Positions 54,944 to 64,000 of a stretch of 64,000 nucleotides of DNA are shown piece by piece. The position numbers and the translations under genes were made by a program. The notes below the pieces were generated by a model, which did not search any database, was not told the origin of the DNA, and saw only the letters and a program-made list of their open reading frames with translations. This stretch comes from Ceratopteris richardii (taxonomy: Eukaryota > Streptophyta > Polypodiopsida > Polypodiales > Pteridaceae), in assembly GCA_020310875.1 (NCBI GenBank), contig CM035407.1:221424496-221488495 (forward strand), in the 5' to 3' direction. How positions within the stretch are numbered: position 1 is the stretch's first letter; every line of letters starts with the position of its first letter.

Positions 54944-55320
54944 TTTAGGTGTCTTCTTCATCTGGTTGAACTCGTTCCAAAGATGGTTCTTCCTTGCCTT
55001 TGTGATAGCAAAATAGAAAGTCTCTAGGGCATCCCAAATATGTTGAGATGTCTTGCATCCTCTAATATGTGGTAATAGAAATTCAGAGATAAATTTTAGT
55101 ATGTATGACCTTTCTTGAGCATCTCTTGCTTACCAAAGTGTGGCTTATCTGTCTCCTCTTGTGTAGGTGCTCCTTTGGATCTTGGAGTAGGCATAGCTTC
55201 ATCACCTGCAACAATTCTATAAAGATTTCTACCTTGCAAATAGGCCTCCATTCTTATTTTCCAAGTCGCACAGTTGTGTCTATCAAGCTTCTCAATCATT
55301 GAGGGAAAATTGTCTCCCAT
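54944..55320 (-). pseudogene. Element G: copia gag N-terminal part
   Basis: ATG at 55320: MGDNFPSMIEKLDRHNCATW is a copia Gag start (the NxxxWK-type segment KIRMEAYLQG follows). The frame stops at 55096, but a further segment reads ARKNHLWNEFNQMKKTPKQ up to the insertion site of F and continues at 42106. Just upstream of the ATG, minus-strand TCAGAGCTAGATC resembles the inner part of a copia tRNA-Met primer site. Confidence 0.75.
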
Positions 55321-56130
55321 CTTGATCTAGCTCTGAGATGACTGAAAGAACTTGGAGAAGCTTGTAGGAGGTAGAAAAGTGAGTTGCGAAGTGATGAAGT
55401 TCGGTCTAGCTAACTAGCACAAGACCAGGCCTTGAGCTTATGGAGGCTCAAATAAACCTTATAGGCATGTGATAAGTGCAATAAAATCCCAGATGTACTT
55501 TGGAGCATTAAGAAGAAAGAGTCGATACAAAAAGATAGGTTTGCGCATTTACTAGCTCAAGAAACTTGCTATTTTTGAATGAAACAATCAACTTTGAATG
55601 CTCATAGAAGCCAACATGCTTACATTTGGAAAACCTCCTTTTGGATTAATGAGAAAAATAGGTTTGTTTATTTAGAATGCACAAGATTACAAGTAATAAG
55701 AAAAATATGCTTCTAGAATGAACTTGATACTCAACAATAGTACCTCCTATTTTTCAGGGATGTGTAGATATAGACACCGAGACAAAACAATTAAGATTTC
55801 TCCAAATCTACTGAACTAAATGCTTTGAAAATTTGTATAAATAAATTAGACACTAATACATTTTCAATGAATTCTCACTCATCCAATTTGGAGCGCTTTA
55901 GAGAGAGCAACAGCCTCTACAAGTTCATTCCTATTGAAGAAGATGATGTAGTGAAATGAAGGAGCAAGACACTGATGGCCGAAGTGTACGTATATTGCTT
56001 CCATGTGATGTACAAGTGTTTTTAAGTCTTTATATAGACTCGAAGTGATCCACGGATTTTACAAGTGTATTTTGAATCCAAATGAAGGGGGGATTAGTTG
56101 TTGAAGAGAATCAGTTCACTTTCCTACAAT
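55321..56130 (-). repeat. Candidate 5' LTR and leader of copia G
   Basis: A minus-strand TATA box (CTATATAAAGAC) lies at about 56030-56042. Candidate LTR ends are TGTAGGAAAG near 56127 and TTTCA near 55344, next to the primer-like sequence. There is no second LTR in the window, so the limits are a guess. Confidence 0.3.
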
Positions 56131-56949
56131 CTAGGAAAAGTGAAGATCTAATTTGATCTACTTTTAGGTGATTGATTGATTCATTGATTGTCAAGCTAAA
56201 CCACCTCAAATTCATGGAATTTGAGCTATCATTTTCTCCTTTTACATGTGTAAATCTCAAGGCTTTTACATTGGTAAATGATGCATAAAAAATCTTTTTA
56301 AAAAATACAATAAATGAGCATAAATAAAAGATCACTTCAATGGATATTTTGACATAATCCAAATGATCGATTTTTTATGTAGATCAAATCCACCTCAAGC
56401 ATAGTGTAAGCTTGACGTTCCAAAAATCGGGAGGTCAAAGCTTCATTAGGATGCCCTTTTCTAAATTTATTGTATTAAATTGATTCAAATCTATAATACA
56501 AGAACTTGTCTTTCTATGGATCATATCTTTTCTACTCTTCTTCAATTGGATTTTCTCTTATCCTGTCTAAGTTTTGTTTTTCTCTCTTCTACTATTCTCG
56601 ATTGATCAAAAGCTTGTGATTAGGAATAGCTTGTGATTGAGGAATTTCCACAATTGCATACACACAAAACAACTAATCTCTGAGATAAATCCATGAAAAA
56701 TACTCAGAAATCTCACTTCAAATTACCAAAACAACAAAGTAATGAGAAAGGACTTTGGAAAGATATCTCTTCTTCTCATTAATCTTCAAAAGAAATGAAT
56801 CTTCTTAAAAAATGAATTATATTTTCTTTTATACAAATTTAAGTATCCAAGTCCACACTTAAAATTGGTCCTTTCCTGCTTTTAATTAAAAAATCTACAC
56901 TCTAGAGAGCTCAAAAAAATCTATAAAAAATATATAAGATGAATGTCAC
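56131..56949. other. AT-rich stretch without recognised features
   Basis: I see no credible ORF, repeat or RNA. It may be decayed copia sequence continuing from element J. Confidence 0.3.
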
Positions 56950-58120
56950 CAAGAGAAGACTCTTCCTCATTTTCACAAGAATAATTTGACCTATCAAAAA
57001 ATACAGATTTTCTTTTTTTCTTCACAAAAAATTGCTCTTTGAAGCTATTTTTGGCATCCATTCCCGCTAGTGGCCTTTATGCTAGGAGGAAAGTCACATA
57101 AAGACCAAATACCATTCTTCATAATGGCATCAAATTTTAATCGCATAAAACCATCCAACTATTTAAATTTTGTGCTTCATCAAAAGAATAGGTTCATTCT
57201 CATCACAAAGACTAGGGACAACCATTGCATAACTTGGTATTTCCCATAGCCTGCACGAACAATTCACACATAGTATTAGCTTCTTCTATGTCATTTCTCT
57301 CATCAACAAGTGCATCATGTATCTTAGCATAAAAAATAGAATGATAAATAGAATGATCTTTATTCTCATTATAAACTTGCTACGTTGAGAAATTTCCTCA
57401 ATGGAGGATGCACCTGACTATCCAACAATGAACAAAGGCAACAAAGTGTCATACACACATTTGAGCTCACTGATTTGTCTTTTGTACATGAAATAGGGGT
57501 TCAATTGCATCCTCCACGGATGCTATATCTCAACTATCTAGACTCCTTTTAGTTGGTGGATGATACAAATGATAACCCTTACTTTCAAAACTCTATAAAA
57601 AAATACATTTCACAACCTTATCATCCAATTTTCTATGTTGTGACACAAGAGTTAATGCATATGGGAAACAATAAAAAAACATCGAGTTGAGCACCACATG
57701 ACTTTGAAACCTCATAAGGAGTCACAGACTGCAATGCTTTAGTGGGACATGTACTCAGTACATATGCTAGACACATAAAACCTTCAAGCCAAAAGCTATG
57801 TGATGAAGCTTGATTTTTAACCAAACACCTCTCCATTTCTATGAGAGAAATGTTTCTCCTCTCATAAACTCCATTTTTTTAATGTGTATATGGCTTTTTA
57901 CATTGATGTTTATCTAATGCTCATCCAATAATGCATTATACTTAGAAGACATATACTTCGATCAGAACAAAGGGTGTCCATTTTACATGCTTTCAAATAT
58001 TCAACAATAACCGAGAACTATTGAAGCACATGAAAACATTGGTCTTTGCTTTTAATGGATACATCCATGCATATATGGAGAATCATCTCATGAAAGCCAT
58101 AGAATAAGATGAGTAAGAAG
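56950..58120 (-). pseudogene. Element J: decayed copia integrase remnant
   Basis: Minus-strand phrases of a copia integrase are readable despite many stops: an SDR motif near 57960 (cf. SDRGGEY), GVYERRNISLIEMERCLVKN (cf. NGVAERKN), SFWLEGFMCLAYVLSTCPTK, then DDKVVKCIFF toward the integrase-RT linker. Older and more decayed than G. Confidence 0.6.
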
Positions 58121-59241
58121 TTCACTGCATGGGAACACAAACATCACTATGAAAAAGCTACAATCTTTATTCCATCCTTTCTATTCCATATCTAAGAAAT
58201 TAAGAACAATGAATTTTACCCAAAATACAACCCAATAAACATGCTTAGAAGGTGCCTCAAAAGCAAACTGAAAAAATTCAGATAATTGGATAGTGCATGC
58301 CCAATTTTTGCATCTAAAATGGCATGGGAATTTTCAATTACATATACAAAATCTCACAAATTTTCCATAATTTGTGAGCTTATATAATCCACAACATATC
58401 ATTCTATATGTAAGAATTTTATCATCATCAAAAAAATCATGAATTGTACATCATCAACAAATTTTAGTATCAATCCAATTTTGATAATGTTGACATTGAC
58501 AATAGATTCTTTATGATCCCTAGTACGTATAAAGCATATGATAAAGTGAATGTGCTTTAATTTCAAGTAGTAAGAATAATCTTCTTAACACTCATAATGG
58601 GATAAGAGGTTTTAGCACATGTGATAGTTTTGCATATAGGATTTAGCTGAAGTGAAGTGAAGAAACTACAATGTGAGGTAATATGTTTGGTTGCACCACT
58701 ATCAAAATACCTTTGATGTAGCTTTCTCTAAAATAAGGTGAACAAAAATATCCAATCTAGCTCTGCTAGACCTATAGTAGACTTTGAGGTGTTTGTACTA
58801 GCAAATCGAAAATTATATATATATTTGGCACAAAAGGACAAAATTACTTGTGCATAGTCATTTTGATAGTGCATTTGGAGGCCAAAACCAACTGGAGGCC
58901 AATTTCTCATAGCACAAACAAATTATTTTTGCATGCTCACCAAATTTTGTGCAGTCTTGAGACTTTGACTAGAAGGCTGTCAACAATGCCCTATAGAACG
59001 TGATGATGAGTGTTGGAGTTCGAGGAATCCAAATGCATGCAAACAACATGAGGATGAAGAAGTTTGGAGCAATACTCAGTGTGTTACTATGCAAATGTAC
59101 AAAAGATAATTAGCCCACTAGGATTAGAGGCATATATACAAGCCAAGGAAAAAAAACACTTATAGTGGGAAAAAAAGTATAAAAAATTATGTGATCTGAT
59201 CACACATACACTACCAAAATATATCAATATTCTAGATAATT
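58121..59241. other. AT-rich stretch, probably decayed copia, no gene
   Basis: No convincing ORF. It ends at the CACTA terminus at 59242. Confidence 0.3.
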
Positions 59242-59299
59242 CACTACAACAGATCGATGGTATACCGAGGTTTTTACCGAGGAAAATGAACGTGGCTTT

Positions 59300-59570
59300 A
59301 TTTGCCGCGACGCCGGTGTAAAGGTCGATTTCCGCGTCGGTACCAAAGAGTCGGTATAGGCGTCGGTGTAGAAGTCGGTAAAAGCGTCGGTATACGCATC
59401 GGTATATGCGTCGGTATAAACGTCGGTATAAGCGTCAGTATATGCGTCGGTAATCGGCTCCTGGTATATGCGTCGGTAATCGGCTTCTGCTGCATCGCCT
59501 CCTGGGTGTACCGACAGTTATTCCGATGACACTACTGGGATTACCGTTGCTTATACCGACGACCATACCT
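59300..59570. repeat. CACTA subterminal repeat array (12-bp GCGTCGGTATAN)
   Basis: Six consecutive 12-bp units at about 59384-59455 (GCGTCGGTATAC, GCATCGGTATAT, GCGTCGGTATAA and variants), with scattered copies before and inverted copies after (ATACCGACG). In En/Spm such arrays bind the TNPA protein; that role here is inferred. Confidence 0.8.
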
Positions 59571-59597
59571 GCAAAATTTTTTTTGGTCAGAATGTTT

Positions 59598-59645
59598 TGT
59601 CTTTTGCTACAGCAACATTACCATGATGTTGCTGAACAAAAGACA
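59598..59645. repeat. Near-perfect inverted repeat (hairpin)
   Basis: Arms of about 20 bp (TGTCTTTTGCTACAGCAACA and TGTTGCTGAACAAAAGACA) around a short loop, with one small mismatch. It lies between the subterminal repeats and the 3' end of the first CACTA gene. Confidence 0.7.
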
Positions 59646-60027
59646 ATACACTCTGCCCAAAAAAAACCGAGTACATGTGATGTGTGACAACCGAAATATG
59701 ATTTCATGAAACAAAGTATTATTGTACACAAAAGAGATCGATAATCAGAATGAACAATGAACCATGTACAAAAGAAGTTATATATTTCAATAATGAAGCA
59801 TGTACAAGAGTGTGGCAAACCACTGTCATATATGACGCTTTTACAAAATGTGGCAAAGCAATGTATTACCATATGGAAATCAAATACAAAATATTGGTCT
59901 TCCACTGCCATACACATGCAAAGAACGTTCCATATCAACAGTCCTGCAACAAAGAACATTAATGGAATGAGATAAATTCACATGAAAATTACAAACAAGT
60001 AAAAACCAAGTTTATAAATTAATTACC

Positions 60028-61094
60028 TCATCGCAAATGCTCCCATGAAACTACTACGCCGCGTCCCTCCAAGTCGTGCAATAGTGCAGTCAACCCATGA
60101 CTATATCCATAAGACTCCTCCGTTCGTGTTGGAGGACGACCCATTGCCAGCTCCTGAAACAAATATAAAAAGATTAGAGAAATATATATGAGAAATTTAA
60201 CACAAATAAATTCAATAAATGAAATGGTACTTACAAACTCATGACGCATCGTTTCATATCCGCCGCTGCCCAAATGTGACGATCCAATCGTGTCTAGACG
60301 TGTGGCTGCGGCATTTCGCTGCTGGTGATATCGATCAGGAGTCTGCTGCTGCTCATCACGAATCATGTCCCACTCCTCAGCATCTAACCACACAGGCTTT
60401 GGTAAGCCTTCTCTGAATGCATCACGAGCCTCGGATCGTCAATGCGACATGACCTCACGTGCGGTATGTAGAATCCACTCTGAACTGATAATCGACTGTC
60501 GATCGACTGGTCAAAACTCCTGGTAAATCGTCTGTGTGATATAATTCTTCCGATCTTTATCCTGTTCACTCCATTTCAGCATGATGGAGTGTCCAAACTG
60601 GATGGAGCAAAGCTGTCATATGTGCACTGCCTCCACAACAACCGCCTCCTCCGCCTCCAGACCTACCTGTAGATCCACTCCTAGAACCTCCTGCTCCAAA
60701 GCGTGACCTCGATCTACGAGACGGGCCAGACCCTATATCGCGCTGAGGTGTCGAACGCACATGTCTACTAGTAGATCCAGTAGGAGATGGCTGCAAAGAT
60801 GGTCGTGGTGGAGTCACAAAGCTAGGAGACATACCTCCTACGGGAGTAGCACCACCCTCAGGAGTGACACCGGCAGGAGTGACACCGGCGGTAGTGACAC
60901 CGGTGGGAGTGAGGCCAGCGGGAGTGAGGCCGGCAGGAGTAAGGCTGCTAGGAGTGAGGCCGAGAGGAGTGCTACCACGAGTGATCCAATACTATGATGC
61001 AGCGGCCATATACGCAAGAGGAACCTGAGAGATGAACTCCAAAAACTGCTCCTCTGTCATGGACTGTGGAGTGACTGGAGGACTGTCTCCCATC
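60028..61094 (-). pseudogene. CACTA-associated gene of the plant transposase Ptta/En/Spm type, with intron
   Basis: ATG at 61094 (MGDSPPVTPQSMTEEQFLEF). A TAG follows AYMAAAS; then nine degenerate pentapeptides of the type GLTPA, a Pro/Ser/Arg/Gly-rich low-complexity region to 60566, and, after decay, a domain resembling the Ptta/En/Spm transposase family (EARDAFREGLPKPVWLDAEEW, SHLGSGGYETMRHEF, ELAMGRPPTRTEESYGYSHG). A clear intron at 60154-60234 (minus-strand GTAAGT to TTTCAG, 81 bp) splits HEF from ELAM. A further donor-like GTAATT follows the last stop. In En/Spm the second product (TNPA) binds subterminal repeats; equivalence is inference. Stops near 60440 and 60566 break it. Confidence 0.6.
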
Positions 61095-61199
61095 GTGCTC
61101 TGTAATAAAAGAACTCAAATAATTAGCATGCGATAAGAAAAATAATATAGGGAATAAACAAAAAAATAAACCAAAAATTAGTACGTACAAGTCTTTTAT

Positions 61200-62017
61200 T
61201 CAAAAGTCCTCTATTCTAGCATCCTCTTGAAGATCAGATGCACCGAGAATATCTATCTCTAAATTGATGGCTTCTAAATCGCTTGCTATGCTGGTTTCCT
61301 CCTGATCATTGTCTATTGCTTCGTCTTCTCGAACAATGACCTCTTCTTCTCGAATAATGATCTCTTCCTCCTCAACTATCGAATGAATCTCTGAGTCCAC
61401 TAGAGATGGACTTTCTTCTACATCTGCATTTTCAAAAATTTGTCGACTACTTGGAGTGACTTGTAAAATAAATAGCCACTCTGGGTCTTTTTAATCTGGT
61501 ATAAAAACAACTTGCTCACAGTGTTCGGGAAGTACAAATGTATCCCTTTCATCTGTCCATGATCTTGTGGGATCGACTTGAAGCAAACCGCTCTTATCTC
61601 GTCTCACTGTTGTGTTTCTTCCAGAGGTGACTACTTTGAACCATTTCACGTCAAAAACAAAGTAATCAAACTTTCTGAAAGATAGTTTCAAGATTTCTTG
61701 AATCACACCACAATAATCTAGCTTGCCTTCTAGAGCATTATCATCTCTTGCACTCGCTCTACTTTTTTGCAAAAAATTCACCATCACTCCACTATCAAAA
61801 GTAGACCCGTTTTGATCGATTCGTGCGATTCAAAAGTGTCATCCATCTGCTCACCTGGGGGACCATGCGAATGATAGCGTAGGTTTTCCAGTCGACTCCT
61901 ATCAAAGGATCCATACTCTCTAACATGTGCAGTACAAATCCGTCGTTTCCGATAAATTTGATACTTGCACTGTGTGCAAGGACATGCCATTCTCTCTTCG
62001 GGATCCAAAGAAGCCAT
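61200..62017 (-). pseudogene. CACTA TNP2-like transposase remnant: transposase-associated domain joined to DUF4216
   Basis: 62017-61784 reads the transposase-associated domain (ERMACPCTQCKYQ, TAHVREYGSF, LRYHSHGPPGEQ), starting after a splice-acceptor-like TTGTAGCAG. 61787-61491 in another frame reads DUF4216 (KLDYCGVIQEILKL, FVFDVKWFKV, DTFVLPEHCEQVVFI), then after TAA 61491 an acidic Glu-rich tail to 61200. In intact CACTA transposases these domains flank the Transposase_21 catalytic region and DUF4218; both are absent, so an internal deletion near 61787 joined the ends. Confidence 0.72.
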
Positions 62018-62039
62018 CTGCTACAATATGGACATTTTA

Positions 62040-62540
62040 GAACATTTTAGAACATTTGTTTTTTTATTAAACCTAAAAATCTAACTCTTAAAGACCTAAA
62101 TACTTAAATACCTAAAAAAACTTAAAATCCTAGTTTTAAAACCCTAATCTATATAGCTATCCTATTTTAATATTCGGATTTTTTCTTGATTGATCCTATT
62201 TTATATATATATTTATTTATTTATTCAGATTTTTTTCCTCTTAATTAAGTTATATATATGCCTAAACCCTAAAACCCTAATTTTAAAGATCTAGACCTAA
62301 ATTATGTATATTTCTATACACATGTGTATATACATGTATATATGTATTATATGTGTATGTGTATGTGTGTATATATGTTATGTACGTGTTAAAACCCTAA
62401 AACCCTAATCCAAATGACCTAGAACTAAAACATGTATATATATGTATGCATGTGTATATATATGTGTATATGTATATATATCTGAATATAGATAGGTATA
62501 TAAGTATGTGTGTTTGTGTATTTATATATTTATTTATATA
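62040..62540. repeat. AT-rich region with telomere-like CCCTAAA motifs
   Basis: Interspersed AAACCCTAAAACCCTAAT motifs (for example 62265-62281 and 62389-62410) between (TATATG)-type low-complexity DNA; a diverged copy of the unit at 63210-64000. Confidence 0.7.
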
Positions 62541-63180
62541 TTCAGATTTTTTCTTTACTTAATTATATTTAATTAAATAATTTAAAACACTAGTTCTTTT
62601 TATATTTATTTATGTATAATTATCTTATTTTATACATTATATTTATTCATATATTCAGATTTTTTTTCCTTACGTAATCCTATTTTTATATATTTAATTT
62701 TATATATTTAATTATAAATATTAATTAAATTATTTAAAACACTAGTTCTTTTTATATTTATTTATGTATATAATTATCTTATTTTATATATATATTTATT
62801 CATATATTCAGATTTTTTTTCCTTACGTAATCCTATTTTTATATATTTAATTTTATATATTTAATTATATATATTTAATTAAATTATTTAAAACACTAGT
62901 TCTTTTTATATTTATTTATGTATATAATTATCTTATTTTATATATATATTTATTTATATATTCAGATTTTTTTTCCTTACGTAATCCTATTTTTATATAT
63001 TTAATTTTATATAATTAATTATAAATATTTAATTAAATTATTTAAAACACTAGTTCTTTTTATATTTATTTATGTATATAATTATCTTATTTTATATATA
63101 TATTTATTTATATATTCAGATTTTTTTTCCTTACGTAATTCTATTTTTATATATTTAATTTTATATATTTAATTATATAT
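62541..63180. repeat. 154-bp AT-rich tandem repeat, about four copies
   Basis: The landmark CAGATTTTTTTTCCTTACG starts at about 62656, 62809, 62963 and 63117, spacing 153-154 bp. Units also share AAAACACTAGTTCTTTT. The first unit is incomplete. Confidence 0.85.
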
Positions 63181-64000
63181 ATATAATTAAAACCCTAATC
63201 TTAAAATTCTAGATCTGAAATACTAAACCCTAAAACCCTAATCTTAAATATGTAGACCTAAAATATGTATATTTCTGTATACATGTGTATATACATGTAT
63301 ATATGGATTACATGTGCATGTGTATGTGTGCATATATCTTATGTAGGTGTTATAAACCTAAAACCCTAATCTTAAAGATTTAAATCTAAAATATGTATAT
63401 TTTTGTATGCATGTGTATCTACATGTATGTATGTATTATATGTATATGTGTGTTTGTGTATATATGTAATCTACGTATTAAGATCCTAAAACCCTAATCA
63501 GAAAGACTTAGACTTAAATCTGAAATACTAAACCCTAAAATCCTAATCTTAAATATGTAGACCTAAAATATGTATATTTCTGTATACATGTGTATATACA
63601 TGTATATATGTATTACATGTGCATGTGTATGTGTGCATATATGTTATGTAGGTGTTATAACCCTAAAAAAATATATATATTTTTGTATGCATGTGTATCT
63701 ACATGTATGTATGTATTATATGTATATGTGTGCTTGTGTATATATGTTATCTACGTATTAAAATCCTAAAACCCTAATCAGAAAGACTTAGACTTAAATC
63801 TGAAATACTAAACCCTAAAACCCTAATCTTAAATATCTAGACCCAAAATATGTATATTTCTGTATACATGTGTATATACATGTATATATGTATTACATGT
63901 GTATGTGTATGTGTGCATATATGTTATGTAGGTGTTATAACCCTAAAACCCTAATCTTAAATATTTAAATCTAAAATATGTATATTTTTGTATGCATGTG
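63181..64000. repeat. 280-305-bp tandem repeat with telomere-like motifs, continuing past the window
   Basis: TACTAAACCCTAAAA recurs at about 63221, 63526 and 63806. Each unit has two halves, each with CCCTAAAACCCTAATC followed by a (TATATG/TGTATG)n stretch. The middle unit is about 25 bp shorter. ORFs here are low-complexity and not genes. Confidence 0.85.

Larger units (their letters stand above)
59242..64000 (-). mobile_element. CACTA (En/Spm-type) DNA transposon, left terminus; other end not found
   Basis: CACTACAAC at 59242 is the usual CACTA terminal motif. It is followed inward by subterminal repeats (59300-59570) and by two decayed minus-strand genes with CACTA-type domains (60028-61094, 61200-62017). 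The genes point toward this end, so it is the 3' end of the element. No matching terminus is seen; the right limit is the window edge by default and the tandem repeats after 62040 may or may not belong to it. Confidence 0.65.

Noticed and set aside
59750..59975. Overlapping 70-codon plus-strand ORFs before the CACTA gene
   Set aside because: No domain and two frames equally open; they lie in the probable 3' untranslated part of the minus-strand gene.
63570..63761. Cys/Tyr-rich 63-codon ORF
   Set aside because: Product of TGTATG/TATATG low-complexity repeats; repeated in the other tandem units and without gene features.

Overview
The window is plant nuclear DNA made almost entirely of transposable elements. 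Evidence: LTR retrotransposons with primer-binding sites complementary to the 3' end of plant tRNA-Asp, copia and gypsy pol remnants, a CACTA (En/Spm-type) DNA transposon, and CCCTAAA-like telomeric motifs in AT-rich tandem repeats. No host single-copy gene, rRNA or tRNA gene is supported. A land plant with a large, repeat-rich genome fits; I cannot name the species.

The insertions form a nested tower. Names used here: D = old gypsy element, minus strand, right end at 35484, running off the left edge. E = gypsy element with plus-strand genes (4503-14604), inserted in the gag of D. C = 17.1-kb minus-strand gypsy element (17178-34305, 5-bp target duplication GCAAG, LTRs near identical), inserted in the leader of D. 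D sits in I, a plus-strand copia remnant (35485-36833). I sits in H, a degraded minus-strand gypsy element (36834-40595). H interrupts G, a minus-strand copia element (40596-42106 and 54944-55320). F, a 12.8-kb plus-strand relative of C and D (42112-54938, target duplication GTTTG), interrupts the gag of G. Further right are another copia remnant (J, about 57000-58100), one end of a CACTA element (from 59242) with two decayed minus-strand genes, and about 2 kb of tandem repeats.

The main biology is the C/D/F family. It has a tRNA-Asp primer site 8 nt from the LTR, a 1.3-1.9-kb leader packed with short repeats around the palindrome TCGCGA, and one giant Gag-Pol frame (about 3,200 codons in C). 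The order of domains is Gag with three zinc knuckles, aspartic protease 1, acidic linker, RT, RNase H, a first H2C2 zinc domain, a second H2C2 domain plus integrase, a second aspartic-protease-like domain, and a basic tail of repeated Trp-Val-Pro-Lys motifs. C also has a 1,361-codon extra ORF that runs through the polypurine tract into the 3' LTR. The second protease domain is found in all three elements, even in a part of D only moderately similar to C, so it looks like a retained lineage trait. E belongs to another family without the second protease but carries an extra ORF of the same architecture.

Most copies are defective. Premature stops are mostly what C-to-T change in CAG, CGA or CAA would give, as expected from deamination of methylated plant transposons.
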